Shown here: positions 1-4,930 of the stretch, in pieces
Numbering within the stretch: position 1 is the stretch's first letter
How the letters are laid out: every line of letters starts with the position of its first letter
Source of the DNA: Pyrodictiaceae archaeon
GTDB taxonomy: Archaea > Thermoproteota > Thermoprotei_A > Sulfolobales > Pyrodictiaceae
Assembly (NCBI GenBank): GCA_027043685.1
Contig: JALUFI010000058.1
Location: 1 to 5,793, forward strand
DNA length: 5,793 bases
Direction: 5' to 3'
Made by a program: the position numbers and the translations under genes
The notes under the pieces: model-generated
What the model saw: only the letters and a program-made list of their open reading frames with translations
The model's database searches: none
What the model was told of the DNA's origin: nothing

Positions 1-94
1 CAAGCTCAGCTATCTCCCTCGCGGTGAGCGGCGTACGAGACTCCATCAGTACACGTATGATGCGCTCCCGGATAGTCTCCTCCACGTACTCCAC
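1..94 (-). CDS. N-terminal fragment of a winged-helix-type DNA-binding protein (partial)
   Basis: Only the first 31 codons are in the window; the gene runs off the left edge. The visible peptide begins VEYVEETIRERIIRVLMES and continues RTPLTAREIAEL, which is the usual start of an archaeal winged helix: an amphipathic helix 1, then 'PLT' leading into helix 2. The GTG start (92-94) is supported by a GAGGG ribosome binding site at 102-106, 7 nt upstream; the reading frame is open only back to a stop at 128-130 and holds no better start. A TATA-like element sits at 136-142. The pattern resembles small archaeal predicted regulators with an HTH followed by a zinc ribbon (COG3357 type), but the part that would decide this is outside the window. 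The HTH reading is fairly safe; the family is a guess. It lies 61 bp downstream of the ESCRT-III-like gene on the same strand. Confidence 0.62.
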   Translation of the reverse strand, partial: MEYVEETIRERIIRVLMESRTPLTAREIAEL

Positions 95-135
95 AGCACC
101 GCCCTCAAAGCACCCGGCAAGGAGCAGTCAGCCCC

Positions 136-142
136 CTATAAC
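136..142 (-). promoter_or_regulatory. Possible TATA element for the HTH gene
   Basis: On the minus strand this reads GTTATAG. Its centre is about 45 nt before the GTG start at 94, so transcription starting about 26 nt downstream would begin near 113, leaving a leader of roughly 20 nt that contains the GAGGG ribosome binding site. The spacing is good but the match to the crenarchaeal TTTATA box is imperfect, and the gene could equally be read through from the gene upstream. Confidence 0.3.
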
Positions 143-155
143 AGCCCTCCCCGCG

Positions 156-665
156 CTAGTCCTGCCTGCCCTGCAGCAGCTCCCCTAGACGCTGCTCAGC
201 GACCACACGGGCCTCCTCCAGCACACGCATAGCCTCCTCCCCAGCCCTCCCCGCATCCGGCACCTCGAGCTCCACGCCAGCCGAGGCAGCTATAGACGCA
301 ACCAGGTTCTCAAGCTCAGCAAGCATGCCGTCAACGCTTGGGCCGAGAGCCCCATAGGCCTGCCTCGCAGCGGAGAGAACCGAGCGGAGCAGGCTAAGCG
401 AGTCACTAGTTACAGCACCAACCTCGGCAAGGGTCTCAAGCCGGACAGAGAGAATCTCGAGCACAGCCTGGAGCGTGAGCACGTCACGAAGCATCTTGGC
501 GAGGGCGGGGTCACGGGTCCTCTCATACGTGCGTCGGAGCCTCGCGGCTAGAAGCCCAAGCCTCGACGCGTTATACCGCGCAGCCACTGCTAGCTCGAGC
601 AGCCTGACCCTCGGTGAGGCGAAGCTACCGCTGCGGCCACGCCTACGGAGCCAAGGAATCAACAA
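156..665 (-). CDS. ESCRT-III/CdvB-family protein, short paralogue
   Basis: 169 residues, almost wholly helical and without membrane segments. The core at residues 41-125 follows the CdvB/Snf7 pattern of crenarchaeal ESCRT-III: a basic helix (ARLRRTYERTRD), a hydrophobic helix with the typical 'VRLETLAEVGAV' (74-85), then a helix containing 'LLRSVLSAARQAYGALGPSV' (92-111) and 'MLAELENLVASIAASAG' (114-130). The end, 'AGEEAMRVLEEARVVAEQRLGELL' in two halves (141-164), matches the C-terminal helix of CdvB paralogues. CdvB-family proteins polymerise on the inner membrane and drive cell division or vesicle budding, with CdvC/Vps4 as the disassembling ATPase. It stops right after that helix, so the proline-rich MIM2 and the winged helix that binds CdvA, known from CdvB itself, are absent; it is therefore a paralogue rather than CdvB. 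The N-terminal part is short and poorly conserved. The start is TTG (663-665), with GAGGG at 672-676, 6 nt upstream; a second TTG follows directly, and an in-frame stop at 705-707 limits extension. It lies 101 bp downstream of aglB. Confidence 0.72.
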   Translation of the reverse strand: MLIPWLRRRGRSGSFASPRVRLLELAVAARYNASRLGLLAARLRRTYERTRDPALAKMLRDVLTLQAVLEILSVRLETLAEVGAVTSDSLSLLRSVLSAARQAYGALGPSVDGMLAELENLVASIAASAGVELEVPDAGRAGEEAMRVLEEARVVAEQRLGELLQGRQD

Positions 666-751
666 TCCCCGCCCTCGCCAGCAGCCACTACAGCGCTGTA
701 GCCGTTACCCAGAAGCGATGTGTTATCTATGGGGAGGGGATGCGGGTCCCT

Positions 752-756
752 AAAAA
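752..756 (-). terminator. T5 tract after aglB (terminator or TATA element)
   Basis: On the minus strand, 10 nt after the aglB stop, the sequence reads CCCCTTTTTAGGG. A run of five T right after a stop codon fits the intrinsic T-tract terminators of archaea. The same bases could also serve as a TATA-like element (TTTTTA) for the ESCRT-III-like gene, with a start near 727 and a leader of about 60 nt. The 101-bp gap 666-766 holds nothing else recognisable apart from the GAGGG ribosome binding site at 672-676. The sequence alone does not decide between the two readings. Confidence 0.35.
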
Positions 757-766
757 GGGGCAGGGG

Positions 767-3073
767 CTACCCCGTCCACTCGTATACAACGATTATGTGT
801 ACCGGTATGAGTCCTCCACGCAGCACCTTAACCCCTCCATCGATAGTCATGAAAGGTGACACTACCACGATGTATGGCTTGAACCTAGTCATCTTAAACT
901 CCTTGTTGAACGTCACGCTGTAGAGTGTCACGCTCTTGACCTCTTTGTTGCCGAACAGCTTTGCATACTTCTTCGGCACAACCACGCCATGTCTCTGGAA
1001 CTCAAAGGCGCCATCAATAGCCAGCTTGAAGACCAGTGTATCGTTTAGGAGCTTCCTCAGTCTGGGAAGGTAGGCCGGCGCAGCGGCTCTCTGCCCGGCT
1101 ATCTGTGCCAGCAGCGTCACTATCTCCTGGAACTTCTTGTCGCGGCCGGCTATGTGGTGCATAGCCCACGACTTCATGAGGTCTATGCCGTTCCTCGGGA
1201 AGAGGTAGATGAATGCCTTGTTCCTCGTATCGTAGAGCGCTATATCGTTTATCAGCACATAGGTCTTCCCAGGCTTGAGGCGCAGCATATGCATTATCTT
1301 TGCTGCCTCGTTCTCGGAGCCCGTCAGCAGGCGCGCCAGGAGCCTTAGCTGGGTACCGTTCAGCGTCGCACCGTCAGCGAGCGTCGGGTGCCCACTCCCA
1401 ACGCTTATCCAGTAACCATAGTCCCACCAGGCGACGACGACATCGCTCCTAGGTACATCGTACTTGAAGTGCTGCAGCAGCCACAGCCAGCTCAGATAGA
1501 CCTGCGACTTACTCGACCCCGTGATAGTGGCGGTGGTTGCGCCAAGGCTCTGGGCGGTCACGCTGGCCGAGTAGAGGGAGCCGATGATTAGGAGGAGCAC
1601 GTAGAACCCCAGCACCAGTAGCTTCAGCTCCCTCGGCACATTGCGGTGCGCCTGCACCCTCCTCCTACGCGTCACCGCCACCGTGACCCTCGCGGCAGAT
1701 GCTAGCAGCATCTCAGCGGCGGCGGCCACTACAAGCGTGTTTATCACTGAGAAGCTCTCCAGAAGGTACATCATGCCCAGCACGCCATAGAAGAGCACCA
1801 GTGCCAAAGCGGTGTGAGGAACATGATCCACCCTCTTCTCCCTATAAGCGCGGTACAGTATGTAGATAGCCGCGAGAGGCGCCAGGAATACGAGCACATT
1901 GGCTTCACGTAGGAAGCCCCGGAAGTTACCCGGCCTAAGCGCACTGCTCATCTCAGCGACGGTCTCCTCCACGCGCCCCATGTGCACTAGACCGAGGTCC
2001 CTCAGCGGCCAGAGAATCGTGTACCCATACTTGTTGCTCAGGGCACCGGCGGCGTAGCCGGCGGCAACGCCCAGCACAACTAGGGCGCCGACTATGAGAG
2101 CGTACAGCCGGAGCGGCTGATGCACGTACCTCTCCGGCAGCCTTAGCCCGGCGAAGCGCCCCCTAAGGTACTCCACGAGGCCGTACACGATAACCAGTAC
2201 CGCGAGGGTTGCCAGCGTGAAGGTGTTGGAGACCTTCCCGTAGCCGGCTGCCTCGAAGCCATAGGCGAGTACGCTGAACACGAGGAATGCCGTGAAGCTC
2301 TTCTCTACTACTCTCCTGGCCTCATCGAGGCTGGTGAAGAAGGGTGCTAGGAGAACGGTTAGCGCTATTGTTGCGTGCATTAGGGCGTAGCCGCCCCACG
2401 TAAGCTCGACGAGCAGCCACGTGGCAGCGGTAGCCACGGCTAGGGGGAGCCAGCGCTTCTCCTCGGCGGCCCTGAGGCTCCGCACGTAGAACCAGAGCGT
2501 TATGATTAGGAACGGCATAGCTATGCCAGTCTTCTCCGTGAAGCCGGCGAAGGTCCTGGACGCCGCGGCCGGCAGCACAGCGACCAACATTGAGCCAAGC
2601 ACTGCGGCGAGCGGGCCGTAGAGGTCTGCCTCGAAGAGAAACACTGTGAATACAAGGGCCACGCCTGCAAGCACCGGTACAATGTCTATGCCCCACAGAG
2701 GGTTGCCTGTCAAGGCAGCCATCATGGGTACGAGCGGGTACTCCGTCTTAGTGAAGTCGCGTCCCCAGGGGTACCAGAAGATGTGCGTCACCGGGTTGCT
2801 CCTAGTCAGCGTTGTCCAGGAGCCGAGGCCATGCTCCGCTAGGTACTTGGCTAGCCAGTACTCTATCCAGGGGTCGTTCGCGTTTATATACGCATACTTA
2901 GCTACATCGCTCCTAATCCCCATCTTCACCGCGAGGTCGTAGACCTCCGCGTAGTTGTAGTAGGGGAGCATGCGCAGCTTCCAGGCCACAACGGCAAACA
3001 ATACGGCAGCCACGAAGGCCAGGAGGTACTGGACACGCCTATCAAGCAATATGCTTGGCAGCTGCCTCCCCAT
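767..3073 (-). CDS. aglB: Oligosaccharyltransferase AglB (STT3 family)
   Basis: 768 residues. AglB is the single-subunit catalyst that moves a glycan from a dolichol-type lipid carrier to Asn in N-X-S/T sites of exported proteins; it sits in the cytoplasmic membrane with its active site outside. The first membrane helix is at about residues 15-36, followed by the first external loop with the acidic motif N66-D67-P68-W69. The region up to about 510 holds roughly a dozen further helices. The second acidic motif follows 'SRTFAG' at 172-177 but reads T179-E180-K181-T182 where DxD, DxE or DxH is usual. The fifth-loop motif TVAE is present at 371-374. The C-terminal globular domain carries the sequon-binding WWDYG at 549-553 and an intact DK motif D631-x-x-K634-x-x-x-M638. 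Two potential own sites, N572-G-T and N677-D-T, lie in that domain. The ATG start (3071-3073) fits the first membrane helix; the ribosome binding site is weak, as expected for an operon-internal gene 19 bp after the membrane-protein gene. Confidence 0.95.
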   Translation of the reverse strand: MGRQLPSILLDRRVQYLLAFVAAVLFAVVAWKLRMLPYYNYAEVYDLAVKMGIRSDVAKYAYINANDPWIEYWLAKYLAEHGLGSWTTLTRSNPVTHIFWYPWGRDFTKTEYPLVPMMAALTGNPLWGIDIVPVLAGVALVFTVFLFEADLYGPLAAVLGSMLVAVLPAAASRTFAGFTEKTGIAMPFLIITLWFYVRSLRAAEEKRWLPLAVATAATWLLVELTWGGYALMHATIALTVLLAPFFTSLDEARRVVEKSFTAFLVFSVLAYGFEAAGYGKVSNTFTLATLAVLVIVYGLVEYLRGRFAGLRLPERYVHQPLRLYALIVGALVVLGVAAGYAAGALSNKYGYTILWPLRDLGLVHMGRVEETVAEMSSALRPGNFRGFLREANVLVFLAPLAAIYILYRAYREKRVDHVPHTALALVLFYGVLGMMYLLESFSVINTLVVAAAAEMLLASAARVTVAVTRRRRVQAHRNVPRELKLLVLGFYVLLLIIGSLYSASVTAQSLGATTATITGSSKSQVYLSWLWLLQHFKYDVPRSDVVVAWWDYGYWISVGSGHPTLADGATLNGTQLRLLARLLTGSENEAAKIMHMLRLKPGKTYVLINDIALYDTRNKAFIYLFPRNGIDLMKSWAMHHIAGRDKKFQEIVTLLAQIAGQRAAAPAYLPRLRKLLNDTLVFKLAIDGAFEFQRHGVVVPKKYAKLFGNKEVKSVTLYSVTFNKEFKMTRFKPYIVVVSPFMTIDGGVKVLRGGLIPVHIIVVYEWTG

Positions 3074-3092
3074 GACCGCGACCCGGTGGAGG

Positions 3093-3356
3093 CTAGCGCC
3101 CCCGCCCTTGCCTACTAAACCGTAGTGCCCTCACAGCGTTGTAGAGCGATAAAGCAGCGGCGAGCCCATTAAGCACAGTAAACACGGGGTCACCAACAGC
3201 TATTGAGTAGATAGTGAGCAGTAGGCTGCCGAGGAAGTAGACGAGGCTCAGCCGGAGCGGCGGCCTCTCCGGTATAGAGACGAGCCACGCCACCACAATC
3301 AGAACCATTCCTGCAAGGCCTACGGCAGTCACAGCATCACCGCTCAACCCCAGCAT
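3093..3356 (-). CDS. Small three-helix membrane protein (SemiSWEET/PQ-loop-like topology)
   Basis: 87 residues from the ATG at 3354-3356. Three membrane helices are plain: about 9-27 (VTAVGLAGMVLIVVAWLVS), 36-54 (LSLVYFLGSLLLTIYSIAV) and 57-76 (DPVFTVLNGLAAALSLYNAV). Charges (ERPPLR between helices 1 and 2, and a basic tail RALRFSRQGRGR) suggest N-out and C-in. Size, topology, the 'YS..VGD' turn and the Asn in helix 3 recall SemiSWEET and related small membrane families, but the PQ motif is missing, so sugar transport is only a possibility. A TTG start at 3381-3383 would add nine residues; I reject it because the TATA element at 3388-3394 would place the transcript start near 3365, making the ATG nearly leaderless. 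The gene ends 19 bp before aglB, so the two are probably co-transcribed; a role in glycan-lipid handling is inference from that alone. Confidence 0.75.
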   Translation of the reverse strand: MLGLSGDAVTAVGLAGMVLIVVAWLVSIPERPPLRLSLVYFLGSLLLTIYSIAVGDPVFTVLNGLAAALSLYNAVRALRFSRQGRGR

Positions 3357-3387
3357 CCCTTGCAGCGCCGCCCCCAGGAGCAACCCC

Positions 3388-3394
3388 TATAAAA
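3388..3394. promoter_or_regulatory. Divergent TATA element between the membrane-protein gene and the plus-strand gene
   Basis: This reads TATAAAA on the plus strand and TTTTATA on the minus strand, flanked by CCCC on the left. The minus-strand reading matches the archaeal TTTATA box best and would start transcription near 3365, about 9 nt before the ATG at 3356. The plus-strand reading would start near 3417, giving a leader of about 54 nt before the ATG at 3471. It is the only AT-rich element in the 114-bp gap, so it is the promoter for at least one of the two divergent genes and possibly for both. Confidence 0.62.
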
Positions 3395-3454
3395 CATGGC
3401 CCTTGGCTGCGCCGCTGTCCGCGGGGAAACCAGGGCCAGGAACCAGCACAGCCC

Positions 3455-3462
3455 GGAGGAGG
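3455..3462 (+). promoter_or_regulatory. Strong ribosome binding site setting the start at 3471
   Basis: GGAGGAGG lies 8 nt before the ATG at 3471. It is the strongest such site in the window and shows that translation starts here rather than at the in-frame ATG at 3396, which lies only two bases past the TATA element and hence upstream of any transcript start. Confidence 0.8.
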
Positions 3463-3470
3463 CGGTCGCG

Positions 3471-3824
3471 ATGTCGCTTGCACGGATAGTGTTTGAGCAG
3501 AAGAAGCTCGCCCAGAGGTACGGCGTCACGGGCCGCATCGCCGGCCGCTACCTCGAGGCAGGCTACAGCGTCGCAGTCGGCCTGGAGACGCCGGCCGGCC
3601 GCGTAGGCTTCCTGGCCCAGAAGGCCGGGGAGCGCATAGCCGTCGACGTCTACACGGGCTCAGCCAAGATAACCAGGGAGCAAGTCGCAGCGATAGCCGA
3701 CAAGGCTGCGGCGCTCAAGGCGAAGCCGGTGCTCGCCATCCACGGCCGCGGCGTCCGGGTTACCCCGGAGGCCCTAGAGGAGGCCAAGAAGAGAGGCGTC
3801 GCGATAAAGAGGTTCAGGGCCTAG
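3471..3824 (+). CDS. Small protein resembling a degenerate PD-(D/E)XK nuclease fold
   Basis: 117 residues, soluble and basic. Helix 1 (about 2-31, with 'GRIAGRYLEAGYSVAVGLET') leads into strands at 33-39, 43-50 and 54-61, a helix at 68-84 (TREQVAAIADKAAALKA), a strand PVLAIHG (86-92) and a final 'TPEALEEAKKRGVAIKRFRA' (98-117). This helix-strand-strand-strand-helix-strand order is that of the restriction-endonuclease-like fold of archaeal Hjc and related proteins. In active members the second and third strands carry D and then E-x-K ('vDfiA...VEVK'); here the matching bases encode G46 in 'VGFLAQK' and D59-V60-Y61 in 'IAVDVYTG', so the first Asp and the Lys appear lost. If the fold is right, it may be a non-catalytic nucleic-acid-binding or structural protein. 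I cannot name a characterised homologue. The start rests on GGAGGAGG at 3455-3462. The gene is divergent from the aglB operon and convergent with argF, with which it shares a CTAG at the stop codons. Confidence 0.8.
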   Translation: MSLARIVFEQKKLAQRYGVTGRIAGRYLEAGYSVAVGLETPAGRVGFLAQKAGERIAVDVYTGSAKITREQVAAIADKAAALKAKPVLAIHGRGVRVTPEALEEAKKRGVAIKRFRA

Positions 3825-4804
3825 GAGAGGAGGAGGGAGAGCACGGCTTTTTGCACATGCAGCCGGTTCTCCGCCTGGTCCCAGACAACGCTCCACCTGC
3901 CCTCCAGCACCTCCTCGGTAACCTCCTCACTCCGGTGAGCCGGCAGGCAGTGCATGAATATCGCGTCCCTCCTAGCCAGCTGCATCAGCTCGGCATTGAC
4001 CTGGTATGGTTGGAGGAGGCGCCTCCTCTCCTCAGCCTCAGCCTCCTCCCCCATGCTCACCCAGACATCCGTGTATACGACGTCGGCCCCCTTCACAGCC
4101 TCCCGGGGGTCCTCCATCAGCTCAATGGCTGCGCCGGTCTCCTCGGCGGCGAGCTTCGCGGCTTCGAGTATCTCGCTGCGGGGCCAGAGCTGCCTCGGCG
4201 CAGCCATGACTATGTGGCCGCCCAGCTTAGCAACAACAAGCAACAAGCTATGCGCAACATTGTTCCTAGCATCACCAACATACACTACCTTGAGCCTGGA
4301 GAGGTCGCCCTTCTTCTCAATAATCGTGAGCGCGTCTGCAAGCGCCTGGAGAGGATGCTCAAGGTCGCTAAGCATGTTTATCACCGGTACATCCGCATAG
4401 GCAGCCATCTCGACGAGGGATCTATGGCTATAGACACGCGCAGCTATCGCGTCAACATACCTCGAAAGCACCCTCGCCGTATCCTTAACCGGCTCACCCC
4501 TCCCTAGCTGCAGCTCGTTACGGTTAAACACCAGGGGCGTGGCGCCTAGCTGCAGAGCGGCAACCTCCATGCTGACACGCGTCCGCGTACTCGGCTTCTC
4601 GAATATCAACGCAATAGTCTTGCCCCTGAGTACCGGTATGATTCTCTCACCGGCGTAGAAGCGTAGCTTGAGCGCCCTAGCCTCGTCAAGGACGAGACGA
4701 ACCTCCTCCGGCGAGAGGTCGTTGATCGAGAGCAGGTCTCTACCGCTCAGGGGGCCCGGCAAGCCACGCAGCACCCCAGAGGGGCTCCCCCTGGGTATGG
4801 GCAT
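3821..4804 (-). CDS. argF: Ornithine carbamoyltransferase
   Basis: Joins carbamoyl phosphate and ornithine to give citrulline, in the cytoplasm, usually as a trimer or dodecamer. From the ATG the protein has 327 residues. Carbamoyl-phosphate motifs are intact: STRTR at 72-76, HPLQ at 150-153 and HCLPAHR at 285-291. 'LGRGEPVKDTARVLSRY' (101-117), 'VGDARNNVAHS' (176-186) and the ornithine loop DVWVSMGEE (246-254) identify it as ornithine rather than aspartate carbamoyltransferase. The 5' end is uncertain: family members normally begin a few residues before 'LSGRDLLS' (19-26), so the first 15 or so residues, rich in Gly and Pro, look extra. In-frame alternatives are TTG 4805-4807, GTG 4772-4774 and TTG 4760-4762; the last gives 312 residues, the usual length, with GGGGTG upstream. 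A TATA-like run at 4806-4812 also favours a later start. No other arginine gene is in view, so biosynthesis versus a catabolic arcB role is open. It follows ctaB by 126 bp on the same strand. Confidence 0.95.
   Translation of the reverse strand: MPIPRGSPSGVLRGLPGPLSGRDLLSINDLSPEEVRLVLDEARALKLRFYAGERIIPVLRGKTIALIFEKPSTRTRVSMEVAALQLGATPLVFNRNELQLGRGEPVKDTARVLSRYVDAIAARVYSHRSLVEMAAYADVPVINMLSDLEHPLQALADALTIIEKKGDLSRLKVVYVGDARNNVAHSLLLVVAKLGGHIVMAAPRQLWPRSEILEAAKLAAEETGAAIELMEDPREAVKGADVVYTDVWVSMGEEAEAEERRRLLQPYQVNAELMQLARRDAIFMHCLPAHRSEEVTEEVLEGRWSVVWDQAENRLHVQKAVLSLLLS
3848..3852 (+). terminator. T5 tract downstream of the plus-strand gene
   Basis: Five T follow the plus-strand stop codon (3822-3824) by 23 nt, in the context CGGCTTTTTGC. 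Archaeal RNA polymerase can terminate at such runs without a hairpin. The tract lies inside the last codons of argF on the other strand (Gln-Lys-Ala), so it may be coincidence. Confidence 0.3.
4775..4795 (-). repeat. GC-rich inverted repeat at the 5' end of argF
   Basis: On the minus strand the arms CCCAG (4791-4795) and CTGGG (4775-4779) enclose GGG and CCC that can pair inside them around the loop GAGC, with one unpaired T. The hairpin would cover the AGGGGGAG run at 4785-4792 and end right before the alternative GTG start at 4772-4774. It could be an operator, a translation-controlling hairpin, or simply coding sequence rich in Pro and Gly codons. Confidence 0.35.
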
Positions 4805-4805
4805 C

Positions 4806-4820
4806 AAAATATCGGATAAT
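4806..4820 (-). promoter_or_regulatory. AT-rich promoter candidate for argF
   Basis: The minus strand reads ATTATCCGATATTTT, the only AT-rich patch between ctaB and argF. Taking ATATTTT (4806-4812) as the TATA box, transcription would begin near 4783. That is downstream of the ATG at 4804, so if this promoter is real, translation must start at GTG 4774 or TTG 4762. Confidence 0.4.
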
Positions 4821-4855
4821 GACGGTCTCCGGGCTCAGTTCATGGGAGTCTCCTC

Positions 4856-4888
4856 AGCGGCCCCCGGGGAGGGGCCTCGGCGACCGCT
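4856..4888 (-). repeat. Hairpin-forming repeat in the ctaB-argF gap
   Basis: AGCGG (4856-4860) and CCGCT (4884-4888) are complementary, and GGCCCC (4859-4864) is complementary to GGGGCC (4871-4876) with a six-base loop. Both pairings share bases, so two alternative hairpins are possible. No T tract follows, so it does not look like a terminator. The rest of the gap 4805-4930 holds only the AT-rich patch listed separately and a dubious 20-codon open frame. Confidence 0.4.
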
Positions 4889-4930
4889 TATCCACATCAC
4901 GGCCTCGGGCAGCCTCTCCTCTTGACGGCG

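Noticed and set aside
475..859. Plus-strand open frames opposite the ESCRT-III-like gene and the aglB 3' end
   Set aside because: Their translations are low-complexity (Ser/Arg-rich) and lack plausible ribosome binding sites, while the minus-strand frames carry clear family motifs.
2322..2696. Minus-strand open frame of 124 codons within aglB
   Set aside because: It is another frame of the aglB membrane domain on the same strand, rich in Arg, Cys and His and without any recognisable pattern; the aglB frame is continuous through it.
3396..3470. Upstream ATG adding 25 residues to the plus-strand gene
   Set aside because: The ATG is two bases from the TATA element, hence upstream of any expected transcript start, and the strong GGAGGAGG site belongs to the ATG at 3471.
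3851..4507. Plus-strand open frame of 218 codons opposite argF
   Set aside because: It lies wholly antisense to a gene with every ornithine carbamoyltransferase motif; the translation shows no family pattern, and such long antisense frames are common in GC-rich genes. The other open frames within argF (3954-4400, 4006-4209) fall for the same reason.
4835..4900. C/D-box small RNA in the ctaB-argF gap
   Set aside because: The minus strand has GTGATGT and CTGA elements that look like boxes C and D, but the internal ATGAACTGA leaves no room for a guide between C' and D, and the terminal bases do not pair.
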